DNA from: Pseudoxanthomonas sp. F37
GTDB lineage: Bacteria; Pseudomonadota; Gammaproteobacteria; Xanthomonadales; Xanthomonadaceae
Direction of reading: 5' to 3'
DNA: 64,000 nucleotides
NCBI RefSeq assembly: GCF_022965755.1
Contig: NZ_CP095187.1
Span: 372,001 to 436,000, forward strand
Shown: positions 51,449 through 60,520 of the stretch, piece by piece
Position numbering within the stretch: position 1 is the first letter of the stretch
How the letters are laid out: each line of letters opens with the position of its first letter
Made by a program: the position numbers and the translations under genes
Notes under the pieces: model-generated
The model's input: only the letters and a program-made list of their open reading frames with translations
Databases searched by the model: none
Told to the model about the DNA's origin: nothing

Positions 51449-52729
51449 ATGCGCCTGCGTGCCCTTGCCGCCGTCCTGTCTGTTGCCTGCGCACCCGCCT
51501 TCGCCGCCACCACCTACGTCAAGGCCGGCCGCCTGCTCGATGTCGAATCCGGGCGGATGCTGGCAGACCAGGCCATCGTCATCGAGGATGCGCGCATCAC
51601 CGCCATCGGTCCGGCCGCGAGCACGCCGGTGCCGGCCGGCGCGACGGTGCACGACCTGTCCGCCAGAACCGTGCTGCCCGGCCTGATGGATGCGCACGTG
51701 CACCTGCACGGCGACGCCGACCTGCAGGGCTACCGGCGCCTGGCCATCTCGCTGCCGGCGGCCGCCATCAAGGGCGCCAAGAACGCACGCACCACCCTGC
51801 TGGCCGGCTTCACCACCGTCCGGGTACCGGGCTCGCCCGGTTACGCCGACGTGGCGCTGCGCGATGCCATCGCCCATGGCGAGGTCGAGGGCCCGCGCAT
51901 CCTCGCCGGAGGCGTGGCCATCGGCATCACCGGCGGGCACTGCAGCGACAACAACCTGCTGCCGGCCGAGTACAAGGCGGTGGGCGACGGCGTGGCCGAC
52001 GGCCCCTGGGCCGTTCGGCAGAAAGTGCGGCAGGACGTGAAGTTCGGCGCCGACTTCATCAAGACCTGTTCCACCGGCGGCGTGCTGTCCAAGGGCACCG
52101 AGGTCGGCGCGCCGCAGTATTCGCTGGAGGAACTGAAGGCGCTGGTGGACGAAGCGCATGCGCTGGGGCGCAAGGTCGCCTCGCATGCGCACGGCGCCAC
52201 CGGCATCCGCAACGCGCTGCTGGCCGGCGTGGATTCCATCGAGCATGCCAGCTTCATCGACGACGAGGGCATCGCGCTGGCGAAGAAGAACGGCACCGTG
52301 CTGGTGATGGACATCTACAACACCGAGTACATCCTCGGCGAGGGCGAGAAGGCCGGGTTCCTGCCCGAATCGCTGGAAAAGGAGCGTCGCGTGGGCGCTA
52401 CCCAGCGCGAGAATTTCCGCAAGGCGCACCAGGCCGGCGCCATCATGGGTTTCGGCACCGATGGCGGCGTGTACCCGCATGGCCTGAACGCGCGCCAGTT
52501 CTCGCGCATGGTGCAGTTCGGCATGACCCCGCTGCAGGCCATCCGCTCGGCCACGGTGGTCAATGCGCGGCTGTTCGGCATCGACAAGGAGGTGGGCGTG
52601 CTCAAGCCCGGATACTTCGCCGACCTGATCGCCGTGGACGGCGATCCGCTGCAGGACGTGGCGGTGCTGGAGAACGTCGGCTTCGTGATGAAGCAGGGGC
52701 GTGTGTACAAGAACGCCACCGATGAGTGA
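51449..52729 (+). CDS. Exported metal-dependent amidohydrolase
   Basis: A 426-residue amidohydrolase-superfamily enzyme with signal peptide LRALAAVLSVACAPAFA. Metal ligands appear in order: DAHVHLH (first two His), Lys in FIKTCSTGG (likely bridging, carboxylated), His in SHAHGATG, His in SIEHASF and Asp in GFGTDGGVYPHG. The relatives are Xaa-Pro or imidazolonepropionase-like exported peptidases of Xanthomonadaceae, so a dipeptide substrate is plausible. A TAGAGT box at 51414-51419 may be its -10. Its stop overlaps the DsbA-like gene by 8 bp. Confidence 0.9.
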   Translation: MRLRALAAVLSVACAPAFAATTYVKAGRLLDVESGRMLADQAIVIEDARITAIGPAASTPVPAGATVHDLSARTVLPGLMDAHVHLHGDADLQGYRRLAISLPAAAIKGAKNARTTLLAGFTTVRVPGSPGYADVALRDAIAHGEVEGPRILAGGVAIGITGGHCSDNNLLPAEYKAVGDGVADGPWAVRQKVRQDVKFGADFIKTCSTGGVLSKGTEVGAPQYSLEELKALVDEAHALGRKVASHAHGATGIRNALLAGVDSIEHASFIDDEGIALAKKNGTVLVMDIYNTEYILGEGEKAGFLPESLEKERRVGATQRENFRKAHQAGAIMGFGTDGGVYPHGLNARQFSRMVQFGMTPLQAIRSATVVNARLFGIDKEVGVLKPGYFADLIAVDGDPLQDVAVLENVGFVMKQGRVYKNATDE

Positions 52730-53405
52730 GGTTGCGCGCATGCCCCGGCCGGTGAGGATCGATTTCGTCTCCGACGTCGCCTGTCCCTGGTGCGCGATCG
52801 GCCTGGCGGCGCTGGAGCAGGCCATCGCGAATGTGGGCGGCGACCTGCACGTGGAGGTGCGCTTCCAGCCGTTCGAGCTCAATCCCGGCATGGGCCCGGA
52901 AGGCGAGTCGATCGCCGGACATCTCGCGAAGAAGTACGGGCTGAGCGCCGAGCAGCTGGCGCAGAACGGCCAAGCGCTGCGCCAGCGGGGCGAGGCCCTC
53001 GGGTTCCACTTCGACCTGCAGAAGCGTGACCGCATCTACAACACCTTCGATGCGCATCGCCTGCTGCACTGGGCGGGCGAACTCGGTGCTGCAGCGCAGC
53101 TCGCGCTCAAGCGCGCGCTGCTGCAGGCGTACCACGGCGAAGGCCGCAACGTATCCGACCCCGATACGCTGGTCGACATCGCCGCTTCCGCTGGCCTGGA
53201 TGCCGCCCAGGCGCGGCGCCTCCTCGAGACGGACACCTGCGCCGCGCAGGTCCGCGAGCGCGAACACTTCTACCAGCAACGCGGCATCCGCGCAGTGCCG
53301 TCGGTGATCTTCAACGATCGCCACCTGGTGCAGGGCGGCCAGCCGCCCGAGGTGTTCGAGCGGGCGTTGCGGCAGCTGTCGGGGATGTCCGGCTCGGCAG
53401 TCTGA
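52722..53405 (+). CDS. DsbA-family (FrnE-like) oxidoreductase
   Basis: A 227-residue thioredoxin-fold protein with the active site CPWC near residue 20 (DVACPWCAIG), an inserted helical domain and the cis-Pro segment RAVPSVIFNDRH. There is no signal peptide, so it is a cytoplasmic 2-hydroxychromene-2-carboxylate isomerase/FrnE-type protein. The ATG at 52722 overlaps the amidohydrolase stop by 8 bp, implying translational coupling; Met at 52740 is an alternative. Confidence 0.92.
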   Translation: MSEVARMPRPVRIDFVSDVACPWCAIGLAALEQAIANVGGDLHVEVRFQPFELNPGMGPEGESIAGHLAKKYGLSAEQLAQNGQALRQRGEALGFHFDLQKRDRIYNTFDAHRLLHWAGELGAAAQLALKRALLQAYHGEGRNVSDPDTLVDIAASAGLDAAQARRLLETDTCAAQVREREHFYQQRGIRAVPSVIFNDRHLVQGGQPPEVFERALRQLSGMSGSAV

Positions 53406-53418
53406 GTGGCCGTCCTTC

Positions 53419-53574
53419 GTGGGAGCGACCTCGGTCGTGACCGCACGATCCGGTGAAGTGGATGTCGCAGTGCCGGTGCGAAGTGACGCGGCACGACCGG
53501 TCCCGGGCCGATGTCCGCGGCTCATCCCGTCGTGGAGGTCGCCGTACGCCGGTCGCGATGGACCTCGCTCCTAC
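53419..53574. repeat. Imperfect long palindrome, second repeat type
   Basis: Arms starting GTGGGAGCGACCTCGGTCGT (53419) and ending GATGGACCTCGCTCCTAC (53574) are partly complementary and share the GAGCG core with the GTAGGAGCG family, but the element is about twice as long. I see no gene in 53406-53603. Confidence 0.6.
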
Positions 53575-53603
53575 ATCGGAGCGTGGGTTCGCCGATGCCA
53601 GGC

Positions 53604-53816
53604 TCAGCCGTGGCGGGCCAGCAGCACGGATTCGTTGCTGGGCATCTCGACCACCACCGCGGTCGGGATGCCATGGTGCTGGTGCAGGGTGGCCGCGAGC
53701 AGCTTGGCGCTTTCACGCGCATCGCCCAGGTTGTCGAACCAGTTGCGGCCGTACTGGCCCTCGTAGAGTTGCCAGCCCTTGTCGTTGGCGGCAATGGTGA
53801 ACAGCAGGCGGGGCAT
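53604..53816 (-). CDS. Small DUF2188-like protein
   Basis: A 70-residue protein (MPRLLFTIAANDKGWQLYEG) with the short beta-beta-alpha-beta layout of DUF2188 (GWQLYEGQYGRNWFDNLGDA, then a helix ESAKLLAATLHQ, split here). The start at 53816 is chosen because the longer frame adds a Cys-rich leader. Such proteins are common small stress-type proteins without known role. Monocistronic. Confidence 0.7.
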   Translation of the reverse strand: MPRLLFTIAANDKGWQLYEGQYGRNWFDNLGDARESAKLLAATLHQHHGIPTAVVVEMPSNESVLLARHG

Positions 53817-53951
53817 GACGGACTCCAGGCAACATGCCGGGCAGGGAACCGGCATGCAGACTGTGCGCGAATGTGCCAAATATCACATTCGGCGGAACTC
53901 CCGGATCCGCGTAGGAAAAATCCTACGCGGCTGTAGGTAAGAAGCCCGGCG

Positions 53952-54638
53952 TCAGCGCAGCAGCGGCTCCAGGGCCTTCCAGACGTGGTCGCGCAGCTTG
54001 GGTTGAGCGCTTGCGACCGGGTGCAGGTTGTCGGCCTGGTAGGCGTTGCGGTCCAGCGCGATGGGTTCCAGCAGGAACGGCAGCAGGGCGGTGCCGTACT
54101 GCTTCGCCAGCACGCTGTAGTTCTGCTCGAAGCCGCGCGTGTAGTCGGGGCCGTAGTTGGGCGGCATGCGCATGCCCACCAGCAGCACCTTCGCCTTGCC
54201 TGCCTGCGCGGCCTTGATCATCTTCTCCAGATTGGCGCGCGTCTGCGCCAGCGGCAGGCCGCGCAGGCCATCGTTGGCGCCGAGTGCGATCACCACGACG
54301 GCGGGTTTGTGGCGCTGCATTTCCGCCGCGATGCGGGCCGCGCCGCCCGCCGTGGTTTCGCCGCTGATGCTGGCGTTGACCACCCGCCATCCCGGCCGGG
54401 TCTTGCCCACCCGGTCGGCGGTCAGGGCCACCCAGCCCTGTGCCGGCGACAGTCCATAGGCGGCCGACAGCGAGTCGCCCATCACCAGCAGGGTGCGTGC
54501 GCCCTTCGCAGGTGCGGCCTGCGCGGTCTGCGCCGCGACGGGCCGTGCGGATAATGCGACGAGCAGAAGCAGGAGCAGGCCCGCCGCCCATTGGATGCCG
54601 GGGCGAGCGGCCCCATACCTGCCTGAATTAAGAAACAT
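53952..54638 (-). CDS. tesA: Periplasmic SGNH esterase TesA (thioesterase I / arylesterase)
   Basis: A 228-residue exported lipase. The signal peptide is WAAGLLLLLLVALSARPVAA. SGNH blocks are all present: GDSLSAAYG (Ser), SGETTAGG (Gly), GANDGLRG (Asn) and DNLHPVAS (Asp/His). TesA hydrolyses acyl thioesters and aryl esters in the periplasm. It is divergent from ybbA, with only 16 bp between the start codons, the same tesA/ybbA-ybbP order as in E. coli. Confidence 0.93.
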   Translation of the reverse strand: MFLNSGRYGAARPGIQWAAGLLLLLLVALSARPVAAQTAQAAPAKGARTLLVMGDSLSAAYGLSPAQGWVALTADRVGKTRPGWRVVNASISGETTAGGAARIAAEMQRHKPAVVVIALGANDGLRGLPLAQTRANLEKMIKAAQAGKAKVLLVGMRMPPNYGPDYTRGFEQNYSVLAKQYGTALLPFLLEPIALDRNAYQADNLHPVASAQPKLRDHVWKALEPLLR

Positions 54639-54654
54639 TTAATCCGTACTCCCG

Positions 54655-55404
54655 ATGATCCACGAAATGACCGACGAGACGATCATGGCTGACGCCAGCA
54701 GACTCCACACTGAAGCCCGCACCCCCGTCCGCGCCGTCCTCGACGTGCAGGGGCTGGGCAAGCACGTGACGCTGCCCGGCGGCGAGCTGACGATACTCGA
54801 CGACATCGGCTTCCGCATCGGCCATGGCGATACGGTCGCCATCGTCGGGGCATCGGGCTCGGGCAAGAGCACGCTGCTGTCGTTGCTCGCCGGCCTGGAC
54901 GTGCCGAGCACCGGTTCGGTGACGCTCGATGGCGAGCGTATTTCCGGCATGGACGAGGACGGCCGTGCACGCGTGCGCGGCGAGAAGGTCGGGTTCGTAT
55001 TCCAGAGCTTCCAGCTGCTCCCTTCGCTGACGGCGCTGGAGAACGTCATGCTGCCGCTGGAACTGCGCGGCGATGCCGATGCGGAAGGTCCGGCGCGGCA
55101 GATCCTGGAGAAGGTCGGGCTGGGCCAACGCCTGGGCCATTACCCGCGCCAGCTCTCCGGTGGCGAACAGCAGCGCGTGGCGCTGGCACGCGCGTTCGTC
55201 ACCCGTCCGTCGCTGCTGTTCGCCGACGAACCCACCGGCAATCTCGATACGCATACCGGCCAGGCCATCATCGAGTTGCTGTTCGCGCTGAACGCCGATG
55301 CCGGCACGACCCTGGTGCTGGTCACGCACGACGACCACCTGGCGGCGCGCTGCCAGCGCCTGCTCCGGCTTGATGCGGGCCGCCTGCAAGGTGCGGCCGC
55401 ATGA
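54655..55404 (+). CDS. ybbA: ABC transporter ATP-binding protein YbbA
   Basis: A 249-residue LolD-like ATPase: Walker A GASGSGKST, Q-loop VFQSFQLLPSLTA, signature LSGGEQQR, Walker B LLFADEPTGNLD and H-loop VTHDDH. The start could also be at Met 54667 or 54685, which would leave more room for promoters. Its last 4 bp overlap the permease gene. The pair belongs to the MacB/FtsX-type mechanotransmission ABC systems. Confidence 0.94.
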   Translation: MIHEMTDETIMADASRLHTEARTPVRAVLDVQGLGKHVTLPGGELTILDDIGFRIGHGDTVAIVGASGSGKSTLLSLLAGLDVPSTGSVTLDGERISGMDEDGRARVRGEKVGFVFQSFQLLPSLTALENVMLPLELRGDADAEGPARQILEKVGLGQRLGHYPRQLSGGEQQRVALARAFVTRPSLLFADEPTGNLDTHTGQAIIELLFALNADAGTTLVLVTHDDHLAARCQRLLRLDAGRLQGAAA

Positions 55405-57902
55405 GGACGCTGGCGCTGGCCTGGCGCCAGCTGCGGCGCGACCTGGCCGCAGGCGACATCCGCATCCTGTTCGCCGCGCTGGTGCTGGCGGTGGTGGCGG
55501 TGACGTCGGTGGGTTTCGTCACCGACCGCGCCGAGCGCGCGCTGGCGATCGAGGCCAACCGCCTGCTGGGCGGCGACGTGGTGGTGCGCGGCGATGCGCC
55601 GCCGACCGAGGCGCTGCGTGCGCTGGCGGCCGCACCGGGCCTGCGCATGACCGAAACGCAGGAACTGCAGAGCATGGTCCGCGCGGGCGAGTCGCTGTCG
55701 CTGGGCGACCTGCGTGCACTGGGCGAAGGGTTTCCGCTGCGCGGCAGCTTCCGTATCGTCGACCGCGCCGGGGGCGCCGAGCGCGACGCGGGAGGTATCC
55801 CTGCGCCGGGCACGCTGTGGATCAGCCAGGCGGGCGCGGAAACGCTGGGCGCCAAGCCCGGCGACACCGTCGGGATCGGCACGCGTGAACTGAAGCTGGC
55901 CGCACTGGTCACGCAGGAACCGGATGCGGCGCTGGACTACTTCAACGTCGCGCCGAAAGTCTTCCTCAATCTCGCCGACCTGCCATCCACCGGGCTGGTG
56001 CAGGAAGGCAGTCGCCTTCGCTACCGGCTGGTGATCGCCGGCGACGCCGCCGCGGTGGAGAGCTTCACCGCGGCGGTCAAGCCGCAGCTCGCCCGCGGCC
56101 AACGCATGGAGACCATCCAGGACGCGCGACCGGAAGTGCGCTCCGCGCTGGATCGCGCCAGCCGCTTCCTCGGACTGGCGGCACTGGTGTCGGTCGTACT
56201 GGCCGCCGTCGCCGTGGCGATGGCCGCGCGGCGCCACAGCGAACGCCATCTCTCCGGCACGGCGGTGATGCGCTGCCTGGGCGCACAGCAGCGCACGCTG
56301 GTCGGCATCCACGTGGGCGAACTGGTGCTGTTGGGCCTGGCCGCCTGCACGGTGGGCGTGCTGATCGCCTTCGGCCTGCAGTGGGGTATCGGCCGCTGGC
56401 TGCAGCAATCGCTGCAGATCGACATCCCGCCTGCGGGCGTATTGCCCGCCCTGCAGGGCTATGGCGTGGGCATGATCGTGCTGCTCGCCTTCGGTGCGCC
56501 GCCGGTGCTGGCGCTGCGGCGGGTGCCCGCCCTGCGCGTGCTGCGCCGCGACCTGGACCGCACCGAACCCAGCGCATGGCTGGTGGCGCTGACCGGCTTC
56601 GTCGGCCTGGGCGCGCTGCTGTGGTGGAAGGCGGGTTCGCCCACGCTCGGCACGGCCATGCTGGTCGGCATCGTCGGCACGCTCGCGGTGCTTGCCCTGT
56701 TGGCGTGGCTGCTGATCCTGCTGGTGCGCCGCGTGCGGTCGCGCCTGCGCGGCAGCCTGCGCTACGGGCTGGCCAACGTCAGCCGTCGCGCGGGAACGTC
56801 GATCGCCCAGGTATCGGCGCTCGGCCTGGGCTTGATGGCCCTGTTGTTGCTGACCTTCGTGCGCACCGACCTGCTGGATCGCTGGCAGCTGGCGTTGTCG
56901 GCCAATGCGCCCAACCGCTTCATCGTCAACGTGCAGCCGGACCAGGTGGACCCGGTGAAGTCCTTCATGCAGGCGCGCGGGCTGTCGGCGGTCGAGCTGT
57001 ACCCGATGATCCGCGGCCGGCTGGTCGAGCTCAACGGCAAGCCCATCCGGGGTGCCGACTACGCGGGCGCCGACGAGCGCGCGCAGCGTCGCGCCGAGCG
57101 CGAGTTCAACCTGTCGATGGCCGCGACGCTGCGCGAGGACAACAAGGTGACCGCCGGCGCGTTCTGGACCGGCCGCACGCCGTCGTCGCCGGAACTGTCG
57201 GTGGAGGAGGACTTCGCCGAGGACCTGGGCTGGAAACTCGGCGACCGCGTGGCCTTCGACATCGCCGGCCAGCGCTTCGAGGGCCGCATCACCAGCCTGC
57301 GCAGCGTGGACTGGGAAAGCTTCCGCCCCAACTTCTTCGTCGTCGCCTCGCCGGGTGCGCTGGACGGGTACTCCGCCAGCTACATCACCGCCGTCGGCGT
57401 GCCGGCCGGCGACGCCGCGTTCACCCGCGAACTGGTCGACCGGTTCCCCAACCTGTCGGTGATCGACGTCGACGCGGTGCTCAAGCAGGTGCGCGGCACG
57501 GCCGAGCAGGTGTCGCAGGTGGTGCAGGTGGTGTTCTGGTTCTCGCTGGCAGCGGGCCTGCTGGTGCTGATGGCGGCGGTGAGCGCCAGCCAGGACGAGC
57601 GCCTGCTCGAAGGCGGCGTGATGCGCGTACTGGGCGGCAGCCGCCGCCAGTTGCGGCTTGCGCAGGCCTCGGAGTTCGCCGCCATCGGCCTGCTGGCGGG
57701 CCTGGTGGCGGCCATCGCGGCCTCGGTACTGTCGGGCGTGGTGGCGACCCAGGTGTTCGACCTGCCGTGGAAGGCGAACTGGCAGCTGGCCGCCATCGGT
57801 GGCGGGCTGGGCATGCTGGCGGCGCTGGGTGCGGGCCTGTTCGCTACCCGCAAGGTGCTGGATGCGCCGCCCTCGGTGACGCTGCGCGAGCTGCAGGGCT
57901 GA
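55401..57902 (+). CDS. ybbP: ABC transporter permease YbbP (FtsX/MacB-type)
   Basis: An 833-residue inner-membrane protein with two FtsX units. There is one N-terminal helix (IRILFAALVLAVVAVTSVGF) and a large periplasmic region. Three helices follow near 255-390, then about three more (GLANVSRRAGTSIAQVSALG marks the linker into unit two), a second periplasmic region, and a final set (VFWFSLAAGLLVLMAAVSAS, then SEFAAIGLLAGLVAAIAASV). Length and order match YbbP. Its start overlaps ybbA by 4 bp. Function in E. coli is not firmly established. Confidence 0.93.
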   Translation: MRTLALAWRQLRRDLAAGDIRILFAALVLAVVAVTSVGFVTDRAERALAIEANRLLGGDVVVRGDAPPTEALRALAAAPGLRMTETQELQSMVRAGESLSLGDLRALGEGFPLRGSFRIVDRAGGAERDAGGIPAPGTLWISQAGAETLGAKPGDTVGIGTRELKLAALVTQEPDAALDYFNVAPKVFLNLADLPSTGLVQEGSRLRYRLVIAGDAAAVESFTAAVKPQLARGQRMETIQDARPEVRSALDRASRFLGLAALVSVVLAAVAVAMAARRHSERHLSGTAVMRCLGAQQRTLVGIHVGELVLLGLAACTVGVLIAFGLQWGIGRWLQQSLQIDIPPAGVLPALQGYGVGMIVLLAFGAPPVLALRRVPALRVLRRDLDRTEPSAWLVALTGFVGLGALLWWKAGSPTLGTAMLVGIVGTLAVLALLAWLLILLVRRVRSRLRGSLRYGLANVSRRAGTSIAQVSALGLGLMALLLLTFVRTDLLDRWQLALSANAPNRFIVNVQPDQVDPVKSFMQARGLSAVELYPMIRGRLVELNGKPIRGADYAGADERAQRRAEREFNLSMAATLREDNKVTAGAFWTGRTPSSPELSVEEDFAEDLGWKLGDRVAFDIAGQRFEGRITSLRSVDWESFRPNFFVVASPGALDGYSASYITAVGVPAGDAAFTRELVDRFPNLSVIDVDAVLKQVRGTAEQVSQVVQVVFWFSLAAGLLVLMAAVSASQDERLLEGGVMRVLGGSRRQLRLAQASEFAAIGLLAGLVAAIAASVLSGVVATQVFDLPWKANWQLAAIGGGLGMLAALGAGLFATRKVLDAPPSVTLRELQG

Positions 57903-57914
57903 TGCCTTCGCTGT

Positions 57915-57995
57915 TGTAGGAGCGCCCTCGGGCGCGATGCTCTTGCTTTCGCGGCAGGATCAAGAAAAAGCATCGCGCCCGAGGGCGCTCCTACA
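57915..57995. repeat. GTAGGAGCG palindromic repeat, copy 4
   Basis: Arms TGTAGGAGCGCCCTCGGGCG and CGCCCGAGGGCGCTCCTACA pair perfectly around a ~40-nt loop that itself holds GCATCG/CGATGC ends. It sits between the convergent ends of ybbP and rtcB and may terminate both. Confidence 0.82.
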
Positions 57996-58039
57996 TACAC
58001 AAAGGAACAGGTGAGCCGCAAAAAGGGGCGAGCCGGAGC

Positions 58040-59263
58040 TCACCCCTTGATGCACAGCACCTGGCGCAGCGTGTGGACCACGTCCACCAGGTCGCTTTGC
58101 GCGGCCATCACGGCGTCGATGTCCTTGTAGGCTGCCGGCGACTCGTCGAGCACCCCGGCGTCCTTTCGGCACTCGACGTGCGCCGTGGCCTGGCGGTGCT
58201 GCGACAGCGTGATCTGCTGGCGCGCGGCGGTACGGCTCAGCACGCGGCCGGCCCCGTGGCTGCAGCTGTGGAAGCTGTCCGCGTTGCCCTTCCCGCGCAC
58301 GATGAAGCTCTTCGCACCCATGCTGCCGGGGATGATCCCCAGCTCGCCGGCACGTGCGCTCACCGCACCCTTGCGGGTGACCAGCAGGTCCACGCCCGCG
58401 TGCGTTTCCTTCTGCACGTAGTTGTGGTGGCAGTTGACCGCCATCTTCTCCAGCTGGAACTTCGGCAGGCGGTGGCGCATCTCGGCCAGCACGCGCGACA
58501 TCATCGCCTCACGGTTCTCGCGGGCGTAATCCTGCGCCCACGACACCGCTTCCACGTAGTCGTCGAACAAGGGCTCGCCTTCCATGAAGAAGGCCAGGTC
58601 CTTGTCCGGCAGGTGGAAGCCGAGCACGCGGTGCGCCAACTGCTCGCGCGCGCGCTCGATGAAGTACGTGCCGATCAGGTTGCCGGTGCCGCGCGAACCG
58701 CTGTGCAGCATCACCCACACCGCATCGGCCTCGTCCAGGCAGATCTCGATGAAGTGGTTGCCGCCGCCCAGCGTGCCGATCTGACGGTCCAGCTTGTCGG
58801 TGCGGATCTTGCGGTGCTTGTGCTTGATCGCTTCCAGACGCGGCTCCAGCCCCGACTGCGCGATGCGCGTGGCGATGCTGTCCGGCAGCTTCCAGTGCTC
58901 GCCACCGCGGCCGTTGCCGACCGGCACGCTGCGCTCGATGCTCGAGCGCAACTGCGCCAGGTTGTCCGGCAGATCGTTCGCGTGCAGCGTGGTGCGTACC
59001 GCGGCCATGCCGCAGCCGATATCCACGCCGACGGCAGCCGGGATGATGGCGCCGCGGGTCGGGATGACCGAGCCCACGGTGGCGCCCTTGCCCAGGTGCA
59101 CGTCGGGCATCACCGCCACCCACGGGCCGACGAAGGGGATAGCCGCGATGTTCTGCAGCTGCGCGTGGGCGCCCTGGTCCAGGGGCACGCCGCGCACCCA
59201 GCCCTTGATCGGCGTGGCGCTGCCCTCGGCGTGCAGCAGTTCGAATCGGGTTTGCATGTTCAT
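58040..59263 (-). CDS. rtcB: RNA-splicing ligase RtcB
   Basis: A 407-residue GTP/Mn2+-dependent RNA ligase that joins 2',3'-cyclic phosphate or 3'-phosphate ends to 5'-OH ends. The length equals E. coli RtcB (408). Motifs: MPDVHLGKGATVG, GVDIGCGMAAVRT (metal Cys/Asp), GTLGGGNHFIEICL, HSGSRGTG and the guanylylation segment SCSHGAGRVLSR with the nucleophile His. The start at 59263 (MNMQTRFELL) is preferred. It follows a slipin gene and two tRNA-like sequences on the same strand. No RtcA or RtcR is in the window. Confidence 0.97.
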   Translation of the reverse strand: MNMQTRFELLHAEGSATPIKGWVRGVPLDQGAHAQLQNIAAIPFVGPWVAVMPDVHLGKGATVGSVIPTRGAIIPAAVGVDIGCGMAAVRTTLHANDLPDNLAQLRSSIERSVPVGNGRGGEHWKLPDSIATRIAQSGLEPRLEAIKHKHRKIRTDKLDRQIGTLGGGNHFIEICLDEADAVWVMLHSGSRGTGNLIGTYFIERAREQLAHRVLGFHLPDKDLAFFMEGEPLFDDYVEAVSWAQDYARENREAMMSRVLAEMRHRLPKFQLEKMAVNCHHNYVQKETHAGVDLLVTRKGAVSARAGELGIIPGSMGAKSFIVRGKGNADSFHSCSHGAGRVLSRTAARQQITLSQHRQATAHVECRKDAGVLDESPAAYKDIDAVMAAQSDLVDVVHTLRQVLCIKG

Positions 59264-59280
59264 GCGGTGTCCTTGTCGAT

Positions 59281-59360
59281 TGTAGGAGCGCCCCATGGGC
59301 GCGATGCTCTTGCCCTTGCTTCTTCCATGAAAAGCATCGCGCCCGTGGGGCGCTCCTGCA
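59281..59360. repeat. GTAGGAGCG palindromic repeat, copy 5
   Basis: Arms TGTAGGAGCGCCCCATGGGC and GCCCGTGGGGCGCTCCTGCA pair with two mismatches. Unlike the other copies it lies between two genes on the same strand (slipin then rtcB), so it may dampen rtcB expression relative to slipin. Confidence 0.8.
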
Positions 59361-59401
59361 GAAGGCCTGTCGCGGCGGGTCCGTCCACCGCGCGGGCCGT
59401 A

Positions 59402-60520
59402 CTACTTCAATGTCACCAGCTGCTTCAGCACGCCGTCCAGGCCGCCGAACACGGTGAGCTTGTCGATCTTCTCGGTGACCTTTTCCAGGGCTTCGAGCTC
59501 CTTCAGGCGCATCAGCACCGGCGACTCGTCGATCAGCTTCGCGGTGTTGAGCAGGGAACGCGTGGCGTTCGCCTCCTCGCGGCGGCGGATCACGTTGGCC
59601 TGCGCCGTCTTCTCCGCCTGCACCACCCCGTTGAGGATCTCCTTCATCTCGCCGGGCAGGATCACGTCCTTCACGCCCACCCCCAGCACCTCCACGCCGA
59701 GACCGGTGACCTGGCCGCGCACGTAGGCGAAGATGTCGGCGTCCAGCGAGGCCTTGTCGCCCAGCAGCTCGTCCAGCGTTTTGGCGGAGACCGCCTTGCG
59801 CAGGCCGTACTGCAGTTCGCGGTAGACGAAGTCGCCGACCTTCGCGACCTTGGTGCGCGCGGCCACCACGTCGGTGACGCGGGTGCTGGCGGCCAGGTTC
59901 ACGCGCAGGCTGACCTTGTCGCGGGTCAGCAGTTCCTGGCCCGAGACTTCGACGGACTGCACGCGCAGGTCCACCACATCCACCACGACGTTCTTCTGGA
60001 AGTTCCAGAAGGCGTAGCTGCCGGGCGCGAGCGTGCGCTCGAGCTTGCCGTCGATGAACACCAGGCCGGCGAACTCCGCCGGCACATCGGCCACCACGGC
60101 CAGCTTCGACAATGCCCCCAGCTGGCGCAGGCGCCGCGCGACGGCGACGTCCACGTCCGCCGTGGCCAGCGACACCGGTTGCACCTCGACCTTCACCAGG
60201 CCGATCCAGTACAGGCGCCGCGTGCCGGGCGGCAGCACGTCTTCCAGCTTGCCGTTCTTCAGCACCAGGCCGACCTGGTCCACGCCGATGTCGGCGAGCA
60301 GGAAGACCTCGCCCAGGCCGTCGCCCAGGCGCGCGATCAGCGCGTCGACGTCGTGGCCGGCGTACTCCGGCGATGCGATGTTGAAGGTGCGCACCTCGGT
60401 CCGACCCATCGGGTCGAACCAGCGGTACACGCCGGGCGCGAGCAGTTGCTCGAACCGACGGTTGCGATACACCAGGCCGCGCTCGCCGTCACCGATCACG
60501 ACCCTCTTGGTCCAGAACAT
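59402..60520 (-). CDS. Slipin-family (SPFH/band 7) protein
   Basis: A 372-residue SPFH protein; AAGGAG lies 9 bp before the ATG. The N-terminal ~180 residues carry two beta-rich repeats of the form GLVYRNRRFEQLLAPGVYRW and GLVFIDGKLERTLAPGSYAFW. The SPFH core follows (VVVDVVDLRVQSVEVSGQEL, VSLRVNLAASTRVTD, ELLGDKASLDADIFAYV), then a helical, coiled-coil tail (EMKEILNGVVQAEKTAQANV). Unlike most slipins I see no clear N-terminal membrane helix. It is 138 bp upstream of rtcB and downstream of the tRNA-like elements. Its role may be to scaffold RNA repair, but this is speculation from position. Confidence 0.88.
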   Translation of the reverse strand: MFWTKRVVIGDGERGLVYRNRRFEQLLAPGVYRWFDPMGRTEVRTFNIASPEYAGHDVDALIARLGDGLGEVFLLADIGVDQVGLVLKNGKLEDVLPPGTRRLYWIGLVKVEVQPVSLATADVDVAVARRLRQLGALSKLAVVADVPAEFAGLVFIDGKLERTLAPGSYAFWNFQKNVVVDVVDLRVQSVEVSGQELLTRDKVSLRVNLAASTRVTDVVAARTKVAKVGDFVYRELQYGLRKAVSAKTLDELLGDKASLDADIFAYVRGQVTGLGVEVLGVGVKDVILPGEMKEILNGVVQAEKTAQANVIRRREEANATRSLLNTAKLIDESPVLMRLKELEALEKVTEKIDKLTVFGGLDGVLKQLVTLK

